DNA from: an uncultured Acidimicrobiales bacterium
Lineage (GTDB): Bacteria; Actinomycetota; Acidimicrobiia; Acidimicrobiales; CALAML01
NCBI GenBank assembly: GCA_937925845.1
Contig: CALAML010000074.1
Coordinates: forward strand, 1-34,851
Length of the DNA: 34,851 nt
Direction: 5' to 3'
The notes under the pieces are model-generated. The model worked only from the letters and a program-made list of their open reading frames with translations. It made no database searches and was not told the DNA's origin. Below are positions 31,901-34,851 of the stretch, piece by piece (within the stretch, counting starts at the first letter, position 1; each line of letters opens with the position of its first letter). Made by a program: the position numbers and the translations under genes.

Positions 31901-34282
31901 TGGTGCCGCGTTGGTGTAGAGCACCGTCACCCCGGTTCCGGCAACCACGGTGGCGCTGGAGAACTCGAGGGTGCCGTTGAAGCTGGTGCCGTTCAACCCG
32001 TTGGCGGGCAACACGTCGATAGCGTCGACATCGGCGAGGGCGCCGGGGAATTCAAGGTTGCGGAAACTCACGAGCCACAACAGTTCGTCGAGGTTGGCCT
32101 CGCCGGCGATGTTGATATCGCTCTGCGGGGTGAGGGCCCGCTTGTCGATGGCCACACCGACCGGAGCCACGATCTGGATCTGGGCCAAGGCACTTCGAGC
32201 CTCGGTGGTCGATGGATCACCTTCGGCGATCACCACGGCGTTGTTGGTGTGCACCCCACTTGGCGCCGAACCGGAAACCTGAGCCGAGTAGGTAATCGGC
32301 GGGATGACGGCACCCACGGTGAGGGGCCCCAGATCCCAACGCACATAGGTTTGGCCGGCCGGGCAGGCGAGCTCGGCACCGGCCGGGGCACCGAGCTGGA
32401 TCACCGTCGGGGGAATCGAGGCAGAACCGATCGTGTAGGTCTGCGAAGCCGGCAGGCAGTCCTCAACCGACACCTCCAGCTCGACGTCGGTGGGATGGCC
32501 AGAGGTCAGGCTGGGCCGAAGCCGATAGTCGACGGTGGCCCCCGTGGTGTAGCTGGGCACGGTCGTCACCCAGTTGCCGGCCTGATCCTTCACCTCTTTG
32601 AGGAGCTTCGAGATGGCGGCACCGATGTAGATGCGGTCGCCGCGGTTGCCGGTGTTGTCGGCCGGGTTGTAGCTGCTGCGGGCCCAGTTGGTGGGGCTGG
32701 CAAGGATCGCGGCCTGGTCGTGGGTGCCAAAGAGGGTCTTACCAGCAGCGAAGTTGGGCAACAGGGTACCGACCGGGTTGGGCAGCGCTTCGAGGGCGAT
32801 CGACACCGTGGTGTAGGTACCCACCGTCACCAGGTTGGGTGGGATGATGGCGTGGATACGCACCTTGTTGATGGCGGGAATGCCACCGGGCACCAGGTTC
32901 GGATCGCTCTGCCATCCGGTCGGCGAAGCCGAATCCTCACAGTCCTCGCCGGTGCCGAAGCCGCCGGTGCCGTACTCGACGTTGAGGGTCACCGGAACAT
33001 TGGCGGGCAGCGACCGATAGCTGACGTTGTCGCGGTAGCCGCTGAACCAGACCGCCTCGCCGTTGGACGGGATCTGCTGGAGACGAGCAGAGGTGGAGCC
33101 GGGATAGTTGCCCGGGGCCAAACGCAACTTGGTGTTGTCCCAGTTGTCACAGACCAGGAAGCTCACATCGGAGTCCGAGGTGGACTGGTTGTAGAGGTTT
33201 ATACCGCTCATCACCACCTGGCCGGGCAGTAGTACACCATCGCCGGAGCGTCGGTTGGTCACGTTGGTTGGGCCCTCCCAAACCGCGAAACCGGCGGCGA
33301 ACTGCGTCGGCGGAGTATTGCCGACGTTGTTGGGTTCACCGACATAGACCTTCGACCACGAACCGCGGGCCCGGATCGGGGTGGTGACGGTGCGATGGTT
33401 GTTGAAGGCGGCATCGGCGGTGGGGTCGTTCGGGGTGCCATCGATACCGGTGCCCTCGAACGAGGTGTACTTGTTGTCCCAGGTGAGGTCGGCACCGGCG
33501 GCGGTGGCCACACCGAGGTCGATCACGGCGTCGTAGGGAATGGCGAAGTCGATACGGCCGGCGACCACGTAGCCGATGTCGGCCGGGAGGGCGGCACCGT
33601 TCGGGTAGTAGGAGGTGGTGGGCACCGTGTAGGCGGTGGTGTCGGCGTTGGCGATCGAGATGGTGACCGGCGTACCGGGACCGCCGGGCTGGGTGCAGGT
33701 GAAGGTTCCCGAGTCCCGCACCGCGTTGGTGGTGTTGAGGTTGGTGCCGTTCACGCCGATACCCGGCGCGGTGAACACCGAGGTGAAGGGACAGCTGACC
33801 AACTCGGCGCCGTACTTCTGCAACGCGTTGGCCCCAGCGGCGATCCAGTCGGGATCGTTGGTGACCGGGAAGCCGTTGGGCTGGCCGTAGATCGCGGCGG
33901 GCGAAAGGTCGTCGGTGACCACGATCGGCGAAGCCAAGGGCGTGGAACCCTTGCCGCCGTTGGGGGTGGAGATCAGCACCGACGCCAGGTAACGGAAGCA
34001 TCGTTTGGCCGGGTCGCTCGGGCACGACATCAGGTTTCCGCCGCCGAGGTAGCCGCGGTTTTCCACCTGGGCCACCGCGTTCTTGGAGATGTCGAACTGG
34101 GGACGAGCCGACACCGTGGCCTCGACCGGGTTGGTCTCCACCGGAGTGGTCACGTCGTCGCTGGTAACGCCGGCGACGACCGGCCCGAGGACGGTGCCGT
34201 TGGGAACCTCGGAGCGCACCCTGGCCACGAATGGGTACGAGAGGGTCGAACCCGGGTTGCGGGTACCGACATTGCAGTTCAC
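28979..34282 (-). CDS. Giant LAXTG-anchored surface protein, DUF11/SdrD-like repeats (main part, downstream of an in-frame stop)
   Basis: 1,767 residues from a GTG at 34282, but the true N-terminus is almost surely the signal-peptide fragment at 34304-34684 in the same frame, separated only by one TGA. The first 900 residues resemble isopeptide or DUF11-type adhesion domains. An SdrD B-like domain follows (LGDIVWDDLNGDGIQD, with Ca-binding-type NDGD/DSDGD motifs). Then come six tandem units opening VKSVNGDDAN (first unit VNGVDAN) with VVTNTGN. The C-terminus is LAFTG, a hydrophobic helix and RRLRREEH: a class E sortase signal, LAXTG type. It is probably an adhesin or matrix protein covalently fixed to the cell wall. 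As it stands it lacks a secretion signal, so unless the stop is bypassed or an error, the product is not exported. Confidence 0.85.
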   Translation of the reverse strand: MNCNVGTRNPGSTLSYPFVARVRSEVPNGTVLGPVVAGVTSDDVTTPVETNPVEATVSARPQFDISKNAVAQVENRGYLGGGNLMSCPSDPAKRCFRYLASVLISTPNGGKGSTPLASPIVVTDDLSPAAIYGQPNGFPVTNDPDWIAAGANALQKYGAELVSCPFTSVFTAPGIGVNGTNLNTTNAVRDSGTFTCTQPGGPGTPVTISIANADTTAYTVPTTSYYPNGAALPADIGYVVAGRIDFAIPYDAVIDLGVATAAGADLTWDNKYTSFEGTGIDGTPNDPTADAAFNNHRTVTTPIRARGSWSKVYVGEPNNVGNTPPTQFAAGFAVWEGPTNVTNRRSGDGVLLPGQVVMSGINLYNQSTSDSDVSFLVCDNWDNTKLRLAPGNYPGSTSARLQQIPSNGEAVWFSGYRDNVSYRSLPANVPVTLNVEYGTGGFGTGEDCEDSASPTGWQSDPNLVPGGIPAINKVRIHAIIPPNLVTVGTYTTVSIALEALPNPVGTLLPNFAAGKTLFGTHDQAAILASPTNWARSSYNPADNTGNRGDRIYIGAAISKLLKEVKDQAGNWVTTVPSYTTGATVDYRLRPSLTSGHPTDVELEVSVEDCLPASQTYTIGSASIPPTVIQLGAPAGAELACPAGQTYVRWDLGPLTVGAVIPPITYSAQVSGSAPSGVHTNNAVVIAEGDPSTTEARSALAQIQIVAPVGVAIDKRALTPQSDINIAGEANLDELLWLVSFRNLEFPGALADVDAIDVLPANGLNGTSFNGTLEFSSATVVAGTGVTVLYTNAAPTSISQDGGDPTNLAAGTTIWCDQPAGGAVVSGAGTAADCPANAADVTGLRFLRPGPFEPTDLFDVEIAMVPEGNLEGDIYVNQVSGRADGLLQPVGPVSAPEVVVAAELGDIVWDDLNGDGIQDLGEPGIDGITVSLYGVDDDGNPVGSAGAPLTTVTAGGGLYLFDQLPAGTYTVVFDDSTLTGGAIWTLDNQGGDDSLDSDGDPATGTATGVVLNINQNRLDVDQGVVRPALTLLKTVNGVDANAAPGPTIQVGDPAVFEYVVTNTGNLRLVDIDLVDDVLGAITCPATALDAGEDMTCTVSDVAVLGAYTNTADVTAQPVYPDGSDAGGLLEDSDPANYFGGEPGLSVVKSVNGDDANTAPGPLVAAGSTVTFDYIVTNTGNLDLDSISLDDDVLGPVTCPATTLAVGASMACSVTDEAVADAYTNVATVTGQPLGRDGAPFGEPLTDDDPANYFGGEPSIGVTKLVNGFDANNPTGPLVDDGDPVTFTYVVENTGNLDLDSVALVDDVIGAIACPATTLAVGEQMTCTITDVAVAGPYTNTATVTAQPLGLDGSPFGAPLTDDDPANYFGLAPDLTLVKSVNGDDANTAPGPEVRVGAPVVFDYVVTNTGNVELVDVALVDDILGPISCPANSLAVGAEMTCTVTDVAAVGTNTNVGTVTGQPNGPDNTPVGEPIDVSDPANYTGVGPAIEVVKSVNGDDANAASGPQVRVGESVLFTYVVTNTGDTTINGIALDDDVLGAILCPQTILAPGESMICEATDEAVAGSQTNVATVTGQPIDRDGNPAGDPVSDDDPATYFGADPAMTVVKALNGATDTEAAPPVVTVGDELVFTYVVTNTGNVAIDDITVVDDVLGPITCPAPSLEVGQSMTCDITTLATSGTVTNVATVTGAVRNIRCVATDQDGGEGDSEECEVITLTGSDNATYVSQPARLAFTGSESNRLTQLALTLLAAGALTTTASRRLRREEH
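29078..29092 (-). other. LAFTG sortase recognition motif
   Basis: Encodes Leu-Ala-Phe-Thr-Gly, 32 residues before the end, followed by a hydrophobic segment (LTQLALTLLAAGALTTTA) and a basic tail. LAXTG is the motif known for class E sortases of high-GC Gram-positives. No sortase gene is in the window. Confidence 0.85.
29132..31201 (-). repeat. Six tandem 345-bp protein-coding repeats
   Basis: Units start at 31201, 30856, 30511, 30166, 29821 and 29476 on the minus strand, so the period is exactly 345 bp (115 residues) for all five steps. Each unit opens with a (V/L)K-x-(V/L)NG motif and contains NTGN or NTGD, a (V/L)DDVLG-type segment, CP, and DPANYFG in most. The sixth unit diverges towards its end. 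DNA similarity is moderate, which shows the units are old, but no indels have accumulated. Confidence 0.9.
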
Positions 34283-34303
34283 CGTCTGGATGGGCAGGGC
34301 GGT

Positions 34304-34306
34304 TCA
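34304..34306 (-). other. In-frame TGA interrupting the giant surface-protein gene
   Basis: Read on the minus strand, the frame runs ...PATATS, TGA, TALPIQTVNCNVG... and both sides belong to the same domain: the upstream half ends in a Pro/Ala/Thr stretch, the downstream half starts with the Cys-containing strand of a DUF11-like domain. A single base change (TGG to TGA, Trp) or CGA to TGA (Arg) would explain it. The rest of the 5.7-kb frame is free of stops and frameshifts. Confidence 0.88.
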
Positions 34307-34684
34307 CGACGTGGCGGTGGCCGGGACCGCAGGCGCGGGCAGCGTCGGTGGGGTGATGGAGGAGCCGGCTCCACAAAACGGTGGGAGCACATCGGCTTCG
34401 ACACCCTGGGGCAGCGGGATGGCGACAGTAACGTTCGAAGCCACTCCCCCCTCGACCCTCACCTCAACGGTGTACTCGAGGTTGTCGTTGGTGCGAACCA
34501 CGCCGTTGGCCGGGCCGGAGTCGTTGCCCGGGTTGTCGTCGGCGTCAAAACCGGGCGTGCCGTCGCGTTGGTCCAGCAGGACCGTGAGCACCTCGCCGGC
34601 GGCAGCCGCCGGGCTGGTGGTGACCGGCATCGACGTGGCCACCATGGCCATCGTCACGGTCAAGAGCGCAATCATCCGCCGCAT
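34304..34684 (-). CDS. N-terminal fragment of the giant surface protein (signal peptide and first domain part)
   Basis: 126 residues from ATG 34684 to the in-frame TGA. MRRMIALLTVTMAMVATSM with TTSPAAAAG is a Sec signal with a cleavage site after the AAAA. LEYTVEVRVEGG and VAIPLPQGVEADV are the first strands of a DUF11-like domain whose remainder is encoded immediately downstream in the same frame. As a separate product it would be a truncated secreted fragment without anchor. A 5' leader of about 65 bases with a hairpin precedes it. Confidence 0.85.
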   Translation of the reverse strand: MRRMIALLTVTMAMVATSMPVTTSPAAAAGEVLTVLLDQRDGTPGFDADDNPGNDSGPANGVVRTNDNLEYTVEVRVEGGVASNVTVAIPLPQGVEADVLPPFCGAGSSITPPTLPAPAVPATATS

Positions 34685-34700
34685 GTACTGTCCCCGAAAT

Positions 34701-34717
34701 CTCCGTCGCTAACGGAG
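34701..34717 (-). promoter_or_regulatory. Leader hairpin before the surface-protein start
   Basis: CTCCGT and ACGGAG pair perfectly over 6 bp with a 5-base loop, 16 bases upstream of the ATG at 34684 and adjacent to the likely ribosome site GGGGA. It could influence access of ribosomes. There is no T-run, so it is not a terminator. Confidence 0.45.
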
Positions 34718-34755
34718 TTGCTATCGGCTTGGGTAACAGTGATTTAAGAACCGTC

Positions 34756-34785
34756 AGAATATGGCGATCGACTTTTCCTGGTCAA
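34756..34785 (-). promoter_or_regulatory. Probable promoter of the giant surface-protein gene
   Basis: On the minus strand TTGACC (34785-34780, 5/6 to the -35 consensus) is followed after 18 bases by TATTCT (34761-34756, 4/6 to the -10). The region is clearly more AT-rich than its surroundings. The predicted start of transcription near 34749 gives a leader of about 65 bases. Confidence 0.55.
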
Positions 34786-34830
34786 CGAACGACAGGCTCG
34801 ACGCAGTCCACCCACACGAAAGTTGGGGGC

Positions 34831-34851
34831 GTTCGGGTTTTGGACCCGAAC
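34831..34851. repeat. Perfect hairpin at the window edge
   Basis: GTTCGGGT and ACCCGAAC form an 8-bp perfect stem with a 5-base loop (TTTGG) ending at the last base of the window. It may be a terminator of the gene beyond the edge, or an operator. What follows is not visible. Confidence 0.6.

Noticed and set aside
29054..33232. Long plus-strand frames opposite the giant surface-protein gene
   Set aside because: They mirror the 345-bp repeats (GVVGVVAVH-like peptides) and arise from high GC at third positions of the real gene; no start signals or domains.
34304..34306. Selenocysteine at the in-frame TGA
   Set aside because: No Cys-like catalytic context, structural adhesin domain, and no evident bacterial SECIS hairpin directly downstream; Trp or Arg substitution is simpler.

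Overview
The window is GC-rich DNA with dense, often 1-8 bp overlapping genes. It looks like a chromosomal segment of a high-GC Gram-positive bacterium (Actinomycetota; an Acidimicrobiia-like lineage is possible but no taxonomic marker gene is present). The monoderm reading rests on the absence of Wza-type outer-membrane export genes, on lipoprotein and Tat signals, on a DUF4012 protein, and on a giant surface protein ending in an LAFTG sorting signal of the LAXTG (class E sortase) type. No RNA genes, transposase genes or CRISPR arrays were found.

Layout. (i) 2-3167, plus strand: the 3' part of a WecA/TagO-like initiating sugar-1-phosphate transferase, an MBOAT O-acyltransferase and an SGNH-hydrolase-like membrane protein, translationally coupled. 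(ii) 3245-23115, minus strand: a long exopolysaccharide locus. In transcription order it holds a GT4 glycosyltransferase, a PglK/MsbA-type ABC flippase, another glycosyltransferase, a fused Wzz/BY-kinase, a GT2 glycosyltransferase, a Wzy-like polymerase, a Gfo/Idh/MocA oxidoreductase with a long unexplained N-terminus, a Tat/lipobox parallel beta-helix protein, two more GT4 enzymes, an SDR/NAD-dependent epimerase, a heparinase II/III-like lyase and an ABHD14-like lipoprotein hydrolase. (iii) 23502-28788, plus strand: a DUF4012 membrane protein and an NHL-repeat lipoprotein. (iv) 28979-34684, minus strand: a roughly 1,900-codon sortase-anchored repeat protein whose frame is broken once by an in-frame TGA at 34304-34306.

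How it fits together (inference): the first gene loads a sugar phosphate on undecaprenyl phosphate, the GTs extend the repeat unit, the ABC protein flips it, Wzy and Wzz/BY-kinase polymerise it and set its length, MBOAT plus SGNH acylate it, and the lyase and beta-helix proteins trim or epimerise it. MBOAT + SGNH + uronate-lyase-like + beta-helix together resemble the modification module of alginate systems, here attached to a Wzy-type pathway.

Most unusual: two different families of palindromic repeats divide the window. Family 1 (core GGGTGTCTGACACCC) occurs at 3198-4907 and 21486, and three copies lie inside the heparinase-like gene, read through in frame. Family 2 (arms GAAATGTCGG / CCGACATTTC) occurs at 23354-28947, only between genes, with the inner loop changing while pairing is kept. 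Three of the GT-B glycosyltransferases carry long low-complexity inserts at the same place, the linker between their two Rossmann domains, and several neighbours carry low-complexity N-terminal tails and 15-bp minisatellites.
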